From Acerihabitans sp035013185 (GTDB lineage Bacteria > Pseudomonadota > Gammaproteobacteria > Enterobacterales > Enterobacteriaceae): a stretch of 64,000 nucleotides of DNA. The DNA lies in contig NZ_JAYGJO010000022.1 of the NCBI RefSeq assembly GCF_035013185.1, forward strand, positions 35,224 to 99,223. Reading direction: 5' to 3'. The notes beneath the pieces were generated by a model that was given only the letters and a program-made list of their open reading frames with translations, did no database searches and had not been told where the DNA came from. The position numbers and the translations under genes were made by a program. This document shows, one piece after another, positions 43,929 through 53,167 of this stretch. How positions within the stretch are numbered: the stretch's first letter is position 1; every line of letters starts with the position of its first letter.

Positions 43929-45752
43929 TTAAGCTTCTTTACCTGAACGATTGGCACGTTTGCGGTCATTTTCGGTCAAATGACGTTTGCGCAACCGAAC
44001 CGATAACGGCGTCACTTCCACCAGTTCATCATCATCGATAAACTCCAGCGCCTGTTCCAGCGACATTTTAATCGAGGTAACCAGGGTGGTGGCTTCATCG
44101 GTACCCGACGCGCGCATATTGGTCAATTTTTTACCGGTCAGACAGTTAACCGTCAAATCATTAGACCGTGTATGAATGCCGATAATCTGGCCTTCATAAA
44201 CTTCGGCGCCGTGGCCCAGGAACAAACGGCCACGATCCTGCAGGCTGTATAAAGCGTAAGCTACCGCTTTACCCTGGCCGTTGGAAATCATCACCCCATT
44301 CTGGCGCTGACCGATTTCACCCGGACGGATGTCGTCATAGTGACTGAACGAGGAGTAAAGCAAACCGGTGCCAGAAGTCATGGTCAGGAATTCAGTACGG
44401 AAACCGATTAATCCACGGCTTGGAATAATGTAATCAAGGCGGATACGTCCTTTGCCATCTGGCAGCATATCGCGCATTTCACCCTTACGGATGCCCATGG
44501 CTTCCATAACCGGGCCTTGATTCTGCTCTTCGATATCCAGCGTAACCTGCTCGAACGGCTCCTGCTTCTTGCCGTCAACAGTACGATAAATAACTTTTGG
44601 CCGTGAAACGCCGATTTCAAAACCTTCGCGGCGCATATTTTCAATCAGTACTGAAAGATGCAGTTCGCCACGGCCTGAAACCAGGAAGGTGTCAGGGTCA
44701 ACGGTTTCTTCAACGCGCAAAGCCACGTTGTGTACCAGTTCTTTATTCAGACGCTCAAGGATCTGGCGAGAGGTGACGTACTTACCTTCTTTACCGCAGA
44801 ATGGCGAGTTGTTGACGCCAAACGACATGGAGACGGTAGGTTCGTCCACGGTCAACGGCGGCAACGCCTCAACCACAGCCGGATCACAGATAGTATCGGA
44901 AATATTCAGTTCACCCAGACCGGTCACGGCAATAATATCACCCGCTTCAGCCAGTTTGGACTCAATGCGCAACAGACCCATGTGACCCAATACCTGGCCC
45001 ACTTTGCCGTTGCGACGCTTGCCTTCATGATCGATGATGGTCACAGCCTGGTTCGGTTTAACTGAACCGCGCTTGATGCGGCCAATACCGATGACACCAA
45101 CATAACTGTTGTAGTCAAGCTGCGAAATCTGCATCTGGAACGGACCGTCGCTATCCACGTTCGGCGCGTCGACGTTCTTGATGATAGATTCAAACAGCGG
45201 CGTCATGTCGCTGGCCATATTTTCGTGTTCATAGCCCGCTACGCCATTAAGCGCGGAAGCATAGATGATCGGAAAATCCAGTTGCTCATCGGTTGCGCCA
45301 AGATTGACGAATAAATCAAACACCTGGTCTACGACCCAGTCAGGACGAGCACCGTCGCGGTCGACCTTGTTGATGACCACGATGGGTTTCAGACCGTAGG
45401 CAAAGGCTTTTTGGGTCACGAACCGGGTTTGCGGCATAGGTCCGTCCATGGCGTCGACCAGCAACAGTACTGAGTCAACCATGGACATGACGCGTTCAAC
45501 TTCGCCGCCGAAATCGGCGTGTCCGGGGGTATCAACGATGTTGATACGGTAGTCGTGCCAGTTAATAGCGGTATTTTTAGCGAGGATGGTAATCCCACGC
45601 TCTTTCTCCAAATCGTTGGAGTCCATAACGCGCTCGGTGGCGTCGTTGCGGTCACCCAATGTTCCGGATTGTTGCAACAGCTTATCGACCAGGGTAGTTT
45701 TACCATGGTCGACGTGCGCGATGATGGCGATGTTACGCAAATTTTCGATCAC
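43929..45752 (-). CDS. typA: Ribosome-associated GTPase TypA/BipA
   Basis: 607 residues (E. coli 607). A translational GTPase of the EF-G class that assists ribosome assembly at low temperature and influences virulence genes. G motifs: G1 AHVDHGKTTLVDKLL, G2 region EKERGITIL, G3 VDTPGHADFGGEV, G4 VINKVDRDGA, G5 SALNG. Domains II, III and V follow, and the C-terminal extension ends VRLRKRHLTENDRKRANRSG split at the usual place. Divergent from glnA as in E. coli. Confidence 0.96.
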   Translation of the reverse strand: MIENLRNIAIIAHVDHGKTTLVDKLLQQSGTLGDRNDATERVMDSNDLEKERGITILAKNTAINWHDYRINIVDTPGHADFGGEVERVMSMVDSVLLLVDAMDGPMPQTRFVTQKAFAYGLKPIVVINKVDRDGARPDWVVDQVFDLFVNLGATDEQLDFPIIYASALNGVAGYEHENMASDMTPLFESIIKNVDAPNVDSDGPFQMQISQLDYNSYVGVIGIGRIKRGSVKPNQAVTIIDHEGKRRNGKVGQVLGHMGLLRIESKLAEAGDIIAVTGLGELNISDTICDPAVVEALPPLTVDEPTVSMSFGVNNSPFCGKEGKYVTSRQILERLNKELVHNVALRVEETVDPDTFLVSGRGELHLSVLIENMRREGFEIGVSRPKVIYRTVDGKKQEPFEQVTLDIEEQNQGPVMEAMGIRKGEMRDMLPDGKGRIRLDYIIPSRGLIGFRTEFLTMTSGTGLLYSSFSHYDDIRPGEIGQRQNGVMISNGQGKAVAYALYSLQDRGRLFLGHGAEVYEGQIIGIHTRSNDLTVNCLTGKKLTNMRASGTDEATTLVTSIKMSLEQALEFIDDDELVEVTPLSVRLRKRHLTENDRKRANRSGKEA

Positions 45753-45900
45753 AACTTTGCCTCAGGCATTAGAAATAGCGCGTTATTGTACACGTAATAA
45801 GCGAGGGACTAAACAAGATCGCGATGATCTCTGCATTTGCGTCATTTTCAACGCTTCGTCATCCCTTTCTCAGTGCATTGTTCCACCTCGCCCCACTTGT

Positions 45901-45968
45901 TGCACCAAAACAGTGCCCAATCATTGTCAAAATGCACCATGGCGACTCATTCCCACCAATCTGGTGCA
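45901..45968 (+). promoter_or_regulatory. NtrC enhancer sites for glnA
   Basis: TGCACCAAAACAGTGC (45901-45916) and CACCAATCTGGTGCA (45954-45968) match the NtrC consensus TGCACYNNNNNGGTGCA in part; a weaker one lies at 45933-45945. They stand about 60-120 bp upstream of the sigma-54 promoter, the normal enhancer distance. Confidence 0.75.
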
Positions 45969-46023
45969 TCAGTACTGCTGGTAAAAAGCCGTATAGTCGG
46001 CCCTTTGCATCATTTTAGCAATG

Positions 46024-46041
46024 TTGGCACAGTTTTAGCTT
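46024..46041 (+). promoter_or_regulatory. Sigma-54 promoter of glnA (glnAp2)
   Basis: TTGGCACAGTTTTAGCTT carries GG at -24 and GC at -12 with the correct 10-base spacing and closely matches E. coli glnAp2. It explains NtrC-dependent expression under nitrogen limitation. Confidence 0.85.
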
Positions 46042-46148
46042 GAGTTTATTTAAGCTTAGCTTAGCCTAGCCTTGCTAAGGTAAATAAAATTCGATTAGTA
46101 CGATTTCGTTTCCACGACGACCATGGCACAACCGGGAGAAAATAAGTT

Positions 46149-47558
46149 ATGTCCGCTGAACACGTTTTGACGATGCTAAACGAGCACGAAGTAAAATTCG
46201 TCGACCTACGTTTCACTGATACAAAAGGAAAGGAACAGCACGTCACTATACCAGCCCATCAGGTAGATGCCGACTTTTTTGAAGAAGGAAAAATGTTTGA
46301 CGGCTCCTCCATTGGTGGCTGGAAAGGCATTAATGAATCCGATATGGTGTTGATGCCTGATGTAAGCACCGCGATGCTTGACCCTTTCTTTGAAGAATCA
46401 ACACTGATCATCCGTTGCGATATTCTTGAGCCCGCCACTATGCAGGGCTATGATCGCGACCCGCGCTCCATTGCCAAACGCGCCGAAGAGTTCCTGAAAT
46501 CTTCCGGTATCGCCGATACGGTGCTGTTTGGGCCAGAGCCTGAGTTTTTCCTGTTTGATGATATCCGCTTTGGTTCATCAATTTCCGGTTCCCATGTCGC
46601 CATCGACGATATCGAAGCCGCATGGAATACCGACAAAGTGTACGAAGGCGGCAATAAAGGCCATCGTCCAGGCGTGAAAGGCGGTTATTTCCCGGTTCCT
46701 CCAGTGGATTCATCACAGGACTTGCGTTCTGCCATGTGCCTGACCATGGAAGAAATGGGCCTGGTTGTTGAAGCGCATCACCACGAAGTGGCCACTGCGG
46801 GGCAAAATGAAATTGCTACCCGCTTTAACAGCCTGACCAAAAAAGCCGACGAAATCCAGATCTATAAATATGTCGTGCACAACGTCGCACATGCCTTCGG
46901 TAAAACCGCGACCTTTATGCCAAAACCGATTTTTGGTGATAACGGCTCAGGCATGCATTGCCATATGTCGTTGAACAAAGACGGCAACAACCTGTTTTCT
47001 GGCGACAAGTACGGTGGCCTGTCTGAAATGGCGCTGTTTTATATCGGCGGCGTGATCAAACACGCTAAGGCGATCAATGCCCTAGCCAACCCAACCACCA
47101 ACTCGTATAAACGTTTGGTCCCAGGGTATGAAGCACCGGTCATGCTGGCGTATTCCGCCCGTAACCGTTCTGCGTCCATCCGTATTCCGGTGGTAGCCAG
47201 CCCGAAAGCTCGCCGCATTGAAGTTCGCTTCCCGGATCCGGCTGCCAACCCATACCTGGCGTTTTCCGCCTTGCTGATGGCCGGCCTGGACGGGATCATC
47301 AATAAAATCCATCCTGGCGATGCCATGGACAAAAACCTGTACGATTTGCCGCCGGAAGAAGCGCGTGAAATCCCGCAGGTGGCCGGTTCTTTGGAAGAAG
47401 CGCTCAAGGCATTGGACGCTGATCGTGAATTCCTGACCCGTGGCGGCGTATTTACCGACGACACCATCGACGCCTATATTGAATTGCGTACCGAAGAAGT
47501 GGATCGCATCCGCATGACGCCGCATCCGGTAGAATTTGAGCTGTATTACAGCGTATAA
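46149..47558 (+). CDS. glnA: Glutamine synthetase, type I
   Basis: 469 residues, same as E. coli. The dodecameric enzyme makes glutamine from glutamate, ammonia and ATP. Motifs: FDGSSIGGWKGINESDM, GPEPEFFLFDD, metal-binding VEAHHHEVATAGQNEIATRF, KPIFGDNGSGMHCHMSL, and the adenylylation tyrosine in KNLYDLPPEE. The enzyme is switched off by adenylylation there, and its gene by NtrC. Start ATG 46149 with GGGAGAAAATAAGTT upstream. Confidence 0.97.
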   Translation: MSAEHVLTMLNEHEVKFVDLRFTDTKGKEQHVTIPAHQVDADFFEEGKMFDGSSIGGWKGINESDMVLMPDVSTAMLDPFFEESTLIIRCDILEPATMQGYDRDPRSIAKRAEEFLKSSGIADTVLFGPEPEFFLFDDIRFGSSISGSHVAIDDIEAAWNTDKVYEGGNKGHRPGVKGGYFPVPPVDSSQDLRSAMCLTMEEMGLVVEAHHHEVATAGQNEIATRFNSLTKKADEIQIYKYVVHNVAHAFGKTATFMPKPIFGDNGSGMHCHMSLNKDGNNLFSGDKYGGLSEMALFYIGGVIKHAKAINALANPTTNSYKRLVPGYEAPVMLAYSARNRSASIRIPVVASPKARRIEVRFPDPAANPYLAFSALLMAGLDGIINKIHPGDAMDKNLYDLPPEEAREIPQVAGSLEEALKALDADREFLTRGGVFTDDTIDAYIELRTEEVDRIRMTPHPVEFELYYSV

Positions 47559-47592
47559 CGTGACCGTGTTTTTTGTTGCCGTGGAAACTTTT

Positions 47593-47620
47593 AGCCCATC
47601 TCCGGATGGGCTTTTTTCTC
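47593..47620 (+). terminator. Terminator/attenuator between glnA and glnL
   Basis: GCCCATC-TCCG-GATGGGC followed by TTTTTT. In E. coli a similar leaky terminator here lowers transcription into glnL. Confidence 0.8.
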
Positions 47621-47667
47621 CACCAAACCTTGCGCATAGCCAAGCGCATTTTATCTAATGACATAAA

Positions 47668-47685
47668 TGCACTCGAATAGTGCGG
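47668..47685 (+). promoter_or_regulatory. NtrC-type operator before glnL
   Basis: TGCACTCGAATAGTGCGG is an NtrC-like palindrome 12 bases ahead of the glnL start, as at the glnL promoter of E. coli where NtrC represses. Confidence 0.65.
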
Positions 47686-47696
47686 GAGACTGCTTT

Positions 47697-48746
47697 ATGG
47701 CTACAGGCTCATTGCCCGATGCTGGGCAGATCCTAAATTCGTTAATTAACAGCATCCTAGTATTGGATAATGCACTCGCTGTCCATTATGCCAATCCCGC
47801 TGCGCAACAGCTATTATCACAAAGTTCGCGCAAGCTTTTTGGTACGCCGTTACCGGAATTGTTGGGTTATTTTTCGCTGAATATCGAGTTAATGCGCGAA
47901 AGCCTTAACGAAGGTCATGGGTTTACCGATAATGAAGTCACGCTGGTGGTCGATGGCCATGCCCATATTCTCTCCCTCACCGTGCAACGTCTGCCGGAAG
48001 GGTATTTCCTTATGGAACTGGCGCCAATGGATAATCAACGGCGCCTGAGCCAAGAACAAATCCAGCATGCCCAACAGGTCGCAGCACGCGATCTGGTGCG
48101 CGGTCTGGCTCACGAAATCAAAAATCCGCTCGGGGGATTACGCGGCGCAGCACAGCTACTTGCCAGGGCGTTACCCGACCCCTCCTTGCTAGAATATACC
48201 AAGGTCATTATCGAACAGGCCGATCGTCTGCGCAGTCTGGTAGACCGTCTGTTGGGGCCACAACAGCCCGGCATGCACGTCACACAAAGTATTCATCAGG
48301 TTGCCGAGCGGGTGTATCAACTGGTATCACTGGAAAAACCGGATAACGTTACCCTTGTACGGGATTATGACCCCAGCCTGCCTGAATTGGCTCACGACCC
48401 CGACCAAATGGAACAGGTTTTACTGAATATTACCCGTAACTCACTGCAGGCATTGGGTGCAAACGGCGGCACAATCATTATACGCACCCGTACCGCGTTC
48501 CAGCTAACGTTGCATGGTGTACGTTATCGCTTGGTCGCGCGCATTGATATTGAAGATGACGGACCCGGCGTACCGGCAGCACTGCAGGATACGCTGTTTT
48601 ACCCCATGGTCAGCGGCCGTGAGGGAGGGACCGGTTTAGGGTTATCCATTGCCCGCAGCCTTGTCGATCAAAATTCGGGTAAAATTGAATTTAACAGTTG
48701 GCCGGGTCATACCGAATTTTCGGTTTACCTGCCTATTCGCCAGTGA
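47697..48746 (+). CDS. glnL: Nitrogen sensor kinase NtrB
   Basis: 349 residues from ATG 47697, same as E. coli. A soluble PAS histidine kinase that, together with the PII protein, phosphorylates or dephosphorylates NtrC. PAS at about 10-110; H-box GLAHEIKNPLGGLRGAAQLL with the phosphorylated His; N-box NITRNSLQALG; G boxes DIEDDGPGVP and GREGGTGLGLSIARSLV. It ends seven bases before glnG. Confidence 0.95.
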   Translation: MATGSLPDAGQILNSLINSILVLDNALAVHYANPAAQQLLSQSSRKLFGTPLPELLGYFSLNIELMRESLNEGHGFTDNEVTLVVDGHAHILSLTVQRLPEGYFLMELAPMDNQRRLSQEQIQHAQQVAARDLVRGLAHEIKNPLGGLRGAAQLLARALPDPSLLEYTKVIIEQADRLRSLVDRLLGPQQPGMHVTQSIHQVAERVYQLVSLEKPDNVTLVRDYDPSLPELAHDPDQMEQVLLNITRNSLQALGANGGTIIIRTRTAFQLTLHGVRYRLVARIDIEDDGPGVPAALQDTLFYPMVSGREGGTGLGLSIARSLVDQNSGKIEFNSWPGHTEFSVYLPIRQ

Positions 48747-48753
48747 GGTCTTT

Positions 48754-50166
48754 ATGCAACGAGGGATAGTCTGGGTCGTCGACGACGATAGCTCCATCCG
48801 CTGGGTGCTTGAACGCGCTCTCACTGGAGCCGGTTTAACATGCGTCGCTTTTGAAAGTGGTAGCCAGGTTCTGGATGCAATCTCTACCCAAACCCCTGAC
48901 GTGTTGTTATCGGATATACGTATGCCTGGCATGGACGGCTTGGCATTACTTAAACAAATCAAGCAGCGTCATCCAATGCTGCCGGTGATCATCATGACCG
49001 CCCATTCCGATTTGGATGCTGCGGTGAGCGCCTACCAGCAGGGCGCCTTTGATTATCTACCCAAACCATTTGATATTGATGAAGCGGTAGCCCTGGTAGA
49101 GCGTGCGGTCAGCCACTATTTGGAGCAGCAACAGCCCCCACGCGTTCAGCCTGCCAGCGGACCCACCACGGATATCATTGGCGAAGCGCCGGCCATGCAG
49201 GATGTGTTCCGCATTATCGGCCGCTTGTCCCGCTCCTCCATCAGCGTATTGATTAACGGGGAATCAGGCACCGGTAAGGAATTGGTCGCCCATGCCTTAC
49301 ACCGCCATAGCCCTAGAGCCAAGGCGTCGTTTATCGCGCTCAATATGGCGGCCATTCCTAAGGACCTGATTGAATCGGAGCTGTTCGGTCATGAAAAAGG
49401 GGCCTTTACCGGCGCGAACCAGGTTCGCCAGGGCCGGTTTGAGCAAGCGGACGGGGGTACCTTGTTTCTTGACGAAATAGGCGATATGCCGCTAGATGTG
49501 CAAACCCGATTATTGCGGGTGTTGGCGGATGGCCAGTTCTATCGGGTTGGCGGGTACGCACCGGTCAAGGTAGACGTCAGGATCATTGCCGCAACCCATC
49601 AGAATCTCGACGTGCGGGTGCAGGAAGGCAAATTCCGCGAAGACCTGTTTCACCGGCTCAATGTCATTCGGGTACATTTACCGCCTTTGCGCGAACGTCG
49701 CGAGGATATTCCGCGTCTGGCACGCTATTTTTTGCAGGTGGCAGCCAAAGAACTGGGTGTAGATCCTAAAATATTGCACCCTGAAACAGAAACCGCGTTA
49801 ACCCGCCTGCCTTGGCAGGGCAACGTGCGGCAATTGGAAAATACCTGCCGCTGGCTAACGGTGATGGCTGCCGGCCAGGAAGTCCTGATCCAGGATTTAC
49901 CGCCGGAGTTATTTGAAAGCGCCACCTCGGATCCAACCACTCAATCATTGCCTGATAGCTGGGCTACCCTGCTGGCGCAATGGGCCGATCGCGCTCTACG
50001 CTCCGGTCATCAAAACCTGCTGTCTGAAGCCCAACCAGAGATGGAGCGGACGCTCTTAACCACCGCCCTGCGACATACCCAAGGCCATAAACAGGAAGCA
50101 GCGCGGTTATTGGGCTGGGGTAGAAATACCCTTACGCGTAAACTGAAAGAGCTAGGAATGGAATAA
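48754..50166 (+). CDS. glnG: Nitrogen response regulator NtrC
   Basis: 470 residues from ATG 48754 (E. coli 469). Receiver domain 5-120 with Asp54-type site in PDVLLSDIRMPGMDG; AAA+ sigma-54 activator domain 140-380 with Walker A GESGTGKELVA, the sigma-54 contact loop GAFTGA, and GGTLFLDEIGDMP; C-terminal Fis-type helix-turn-helix (HTQGHKQEAARLLGWGRNTL). Activates glnA and the nitrogen regulon. The region upstream in frame overlaps glnL and is not part of it. Confidence 0.95.
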   Translation: MQRGIVWVVDDDSSIRWVLERALTGAGLTCVAFESGSQVLDAISTQTPDVLLSDIRMPGMDGLALLKQIKQRHPMLPVIIMTAHSDLDAAVSAYQQGAFDYLPKPFDIDEAVALVERAVSHYLEQQQPPRVQPASGPTTDIIGEAPAMQDVFRIIGRLSRSSISVLINGESGTGKELVAHALHRHSPRAKASFIALNMAAIPKDLIESELFGHEKGAFTGANQVRQGRFEQADGGTLFLDEIGDMPLDVQTRLLRVLADGQFYRVGGYAPVKVDVRIIAATHQNLDVRVQEGKFREDLFHRLNVIRVHLPPLRERREDIPRLARYFLQVAAKELGVDPKILHPETETALTRLPWQGNVRQLENTCRWLTVMAAGQEVLIQDLPPELFESATSDPTTQSLPDSWATLLAQWADRALRSGHQNLLSEAQPEMERTLLTTALRHTQGHKQEAARLLGWGRNTLTRKLKELGME

Positions 50167-50271
50167 GCTTTAGTTAACAGAAATGCAAAATAACGCGCAA
50201 AATTGACGCTATTTTGTACTTTACTTCCTCATTTCAGTCAGTATGATCTTATCGCTGAATGGAGGAAGATC

Positions 50272-50394
50272 ATGTTGAATTCGTTAATGAGTTTCATCAC
50301 CCACGGTGCGGATCTAACCGCTGCCGTGGGCCACGCCCCCCAAACTGCGTTGGCTGCAATCCTTTGCGCCGCGCTGATCAATCTTTTTGGCTAA
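50272..50394 (+). CDS. yshB: Small protein YshB
   Basis: 40 codons. MLNSLMSFITHG and the end APQTALAAILCAALINLFG correspond to E. coli YshB (36 residues, HTPQTAVAAVLCAAMIGLF). It lies between glnG and hemN as in E. coli. A hydrophobic C-terminal half suggests a membrane association; YshB has been tied to intracellular growth in Salmonella. GGAGGAAGATC precedes the ATG. Confidence 0.85.
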   Translation: MLNSLMSFITHGADLTAAVGHAPQTALAAILCAALINLFG

Positions 50395-50461
50395 CGGCGG
50401 TGGCCCGCGAATAAAATCCTATAATTAACCTCTATAGGAATATCGCTATGCAGAGATATGC

Positions 50462-51835
50462 CTATATAACCCGCGAGAATTGGTGCTGACGCTCTTTATT
50501 GCGTAAATAGATATCAAAGCACATGCAGATATTACGAATCAACAGTCGTCCTTTAGCGGTGACCGCAATCCACTGATCGGTAATCTCCACCAGTCCATCA
50601 TTTGCCAGCGGCGCAAGCAGAGCAAGGTCGTCCGCAAAATAGTGGGTAAAACGCATGGCATAGCGATTTTCCAGCGCGGCATAATCCACCCGGAACTGGC
50701 AAATCAACTCTTTAATCACATCCCTTCTCAGACAATCATCAGCCGATAACGCGACGCCGCGCCATAAACCGTTGCCTTGACGCGCGACGCTGTCCTCGTA
50801 GTTTTTCATCTCTTTCTGGTTCTGAATATAACTATCCCCGATCATACTTATCGCCGAGATACCCATTCCCAGTAAATCGCAATTACCCTGGGTGGTATAA
50901 CCCTGGAAATTGCGATGCAATTTGCCCATGCGCTGCGCAATGGCCAGGTCATCATCCGGTCGGGCAAAATGGTCCATACCGATAAATTGATAACCCGCAT
51001 CACAAAGCGTGGTGATGGTATGTTGCAAAATTTCCATTTTTTCGGCGGCATCGGGCAAATCAGCGGTTTTTATTTTACGCTGGGCGGCAAACAGCGTGGG
51101 CATATGGGCGTAATTAAACACGCTAAGGCGTTGGGGATCGAGTTCAATCACCCGCTCCAGGGTATACTGAAAACGCGCCAAGGACTGGCGTGGTAGACCG
51201 TAAATCAAATCGATGTTGGTGGATAAAAAACCTAACGTCTTGGCCCGTTCGATCAGCGCAAAAATAAGTGTCTCATCCTGCTGGCGATTAACCAACTGCT
51301 GCACCTCGGGGTTAAAATCCTGCACCCCCATGCTGATACGGTTAAATCCCTCGCCATGAAGATGATCGATCATGCCAAGCTCAATCTCACGCGGATCGAT
51401 CTCGATTGACAGCTCTGCCCCAGGTACGATAGTGAAATGTTGGCGCAGCACCTTCACCAGGCGGGATATTTGCGCCTGAGATAAAAAGGTGGGAGTGCCG
51501 CCGCCCCAATGCATTTGGGTGACCAGACGGCCGGCAAATAACGGTGCCCGACTGCGGATCTCACGTTCAAGAACGTCAAGGTAGCGATCGGCTTTTTCCG
51601 GGTGGCGGGTAATGATTTTATTGCACCCGCAGAAATAACACAGCTTATGGCAAAATGGCAGATGCAGGTAGAGTGACAAGGGCCGTTCAGGGTATCGCGC
51701 TACCGCCGAGCTAAACATCGCCTCGTCATACTGCTCGTTGAATTCCAGAGCGGTAGGATAGGAGGTATAACGCGGCCCGGATTTGTTATACTTTTGAATA
51801 AGGGCCGAATCCCATACTATCTCGGGTACTGACAT
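50462..51835 (-). CDS. hemN: Oxygen-independent coproporphyrinogen III oxidase
   Basis: 457 residues, same as E. coli. A radical-SAM enzyme that decarboxylates coproporphyrinogen III to protoporphyrinogen IX without oxygen. The [4Fe-4S] motif is CHKLCYFCGCNKI, SAM contacts are HWGGGTPTFL and SIEIDPREI, and the C-terminal HemN domain is complete (KELICQFRVDYA). AGGAG lies 9 bases upstream. It appears co-transcribed with the small gene at 51842 and yihI. Confidence 0.96.
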   Translation of the reverse strand: MSVPEIVWDSALIQKYNKSGPRYTSYPTALEFNEQYDEAMFSSAVARYPERPLSLYLHLPFCHKLCYFCGCNKIITRHPEKADRYLDVLEREIRSRAPLFAGRLVTQMHWGGGTPTFLSQAQISRLVKVLRQHFTIVPGAELSIEIDPREIELGMIDHLHGEGFNRISMGVQDFNPEVQQLVNRQQDETLIFALIERAKTLGFLSTNIDLIYGLPRQSLARFQYTLERVIELDPQRLSVFNYAHMPTLFAAQRKIKTADLPDAAEKMEILQHTITTLCDAGYQFIGMDHFARPDDDLAIAQRMGKLHRNFQGYTTQGNCDLLGMGISAISMIGDSYIQNQKEMKNYEDSVARQGNGLWRGVALSADDCLRRDVIKELICQFRVDYAALENRYAMRFTHYFADDLALLAPLANDGLVEITDQWIAVTAKGRLLIRNICMCFDIYLRNKERQHQFSRVI

Positions 51836-51841
51836 GGCTGG

Positions 51842-52018
51842 CTACTCCTTTCGATTTCTGCGCCGCGCTCGGCGTCTGACGGGCGTAACCGCTCTACATC
51901 CGGCGGCACGCACCTTTCGTAATCGATCTTTACGCCGGGAAAGCCGCCATAGTTTACCCAATAACCACACTAAATAACATGCCGGCAGTACAACGACCAA
52001 TACCAGTAATGGATTCAC
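51842..52018 (-). CDS. Small putative membrane protein between yihI and hemN
   Basis: 58 codons from GTG 52018. The first 24 residues (MNPLLVLVVVLPACYLVWLL) form one hydrophobic helix; the rest is strongly basic (RRRARRRNRKE at the end). It starts three bases after the yihI stop, so it may be translated by coupling. It could be a truncated relative of the DUF2489 proteins found between yihI and hemN in some other gamma-proteobacteria, but the similarity is only in position and topology. No clear Shine-Dalgarno. Confidence 0.45.
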   Translation of the reverse strand: MNPLLVLVVVLPACYLVWLLGKLWRLSRRKDRLRKVRAAGCRAVTPVRRRARRRNRKE

Positions 52019-52021
52019 GCT

Positions 52022-52561
52022 TTAGCGGCTGTCTTTTTGGCCACGTTTTAACAATTGCAGCATATCTTCCTTTTTCTCTTCTTCTTCTTCGTCGTCCTCA
52101 TCGAGCTCGATACCCAGCTGGGTCATCAACTCATCGATGCGATCCAGCGTCTTATCAACATACGCCTGCTCGGCAGTCTCTAAGGTCTGATCCTGTTCCA
52201 GACGCTGCAATAATTCGTCCAGACGCTCATCGTTCTCCAGAAGATCCAATTCCTCAGCGGCGGAAAGGGTTTGGATGGGGACGTAAATTTGCGGCTCCAT
52301 CGATTTTGGTTTTTTAACCACGGCGGTGGCAGCAATCAACGGTACCGGTTTTTTACTGCCGATACGGGGGTCCAGCTTGTTGCCTTGCCCGGCACGTCCA
52401 CTGTCCTTATTTCCTTCCTGGGCGCGAGAGCCTGAAGCCAAACCACGGCGCTTTTTCTGGCGCTGACGCGCGCGGCCTTCGACATTCAGTTCTTCACGGC
52501 TTTTACGTTTATTCTTTGCGACCGCCGGCTTACGCCGCCCGTCTTTACCTGATGGATTCAT
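52022..52561 (-). CDS. yihI: Der GTPase-activating protein YihI
   Basis: 179 residues (E. coli 169). YihI stimulates the GTPase Der and thus affects 50S assembly. The N-terminal half is highly basic and Ser/Arg rich (KRKSREELNVEGRARQRQKK), the centre has LDPRIGSKKPVPLI, and the C-terminal half forms an acidic helix region (LLENDERLDELLQRLE) ending with an E-rich stretch DEDDEEEEEKKED. Both charged tails are typical. In E. coli it lies beside csrC and hemN, as here. Confidence 0.92.
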   Translation of the reverse strand: MNPSGKDGRRKPAVAKNKRKSREELNVEGRARQRQKKRRGLASGSRAQEGNKDSGRAGQGNKLDPRIGSKKPVPLIAATAVVKKPKSMEPQIYVPIQTLSAAEELDLLENDERLDELLQRLEQDQTLETAEQAYVDKTLDRIDELMTQLGIELDEDDEEEEEKKEDMLQLLKRGQKDSR

Positions 52562-52629
52562 GATCTCTGCTCTTGAGTAAAATAAATAATGTTGGAATTG
52601 CGGCGGAATCTATCAGAAACCCTACCAAT

Positions 52630-52857
52630 AAAAAAGGCGGCAGTTAATCTGCCACCATAAAGATGAAGGTGCTCCGGGAGAAAAAACATCCCGCGCGATG
52701 CCCCTGACTCACATCCTGTGTATCGGTTTATCGCTGTGATGATGTTTTATTCTACTCCATATGAAGCAAATTGGTTAGGGTGTATTCCCTTACACTCGCT
52801 CATCCTAAGCAAAAATCTTCCATGGAAAAAACAAAAAAATGGCACTCCTTGCCCTCT
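52630..52857 (-). ncRNA. csrC: CsrC-like small RNA
   Basis: Non-coding gene on the minus strand in the E. coli csrC position (between engB and yihI). The transcript side carries many GGA motifs (AGGAG, GGAAG, AGGATG twice, TGGAG, GGGATG, CGGAG), the binding sites by which CsrC titrates the RNA-binding protein CsrA. It ends in a clear terminator (GGCAG-ATTAA-CTGCC, then GCC and six T, at 52630-52655). A promoter TTGTGC, 16 bases, TACATT, places the 5' end near 52857, close to the E. coli length (245). Exact start is inferred. Confidence 0.65.
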
Positions 52858-53167
52858 CAGCTAATGTAGCGCGGTAGGATTACAGCACAAGGCTGCCTAA
52901 GGATCACAGTGAGGTATTTTGATAGAGATGATTAGTTAACTTTATGATTATAAATAAATTAAATTTTATCAAAACGAGATAACGTCTTGGCATATAAGCC
53001 AATATCTTACACGGGTAAATTAGCAAAAACTTACGTTAAAACGCCATATTGTTAAAAATAAGCCATAACATCAAGCGCAGCCAACAACAGGAAAAGATAA
53101 AAACCGCTTTTTTGCTTATTACACGTATAATTGACGGCAATACGCCATCCTGAAGGAGAGGAAGCAC
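52858..53167. promoter_or_regulatory. csrC-engB divergent promoter region
   Basis: About 310 bp, AT-rich, no reading frame. It includes the csrC promoter (near 52863-52890) and presumably that of engB, whose ribosome site AAGGAGAGGAAGCAC ends at 53167. Confidence 0.5.
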
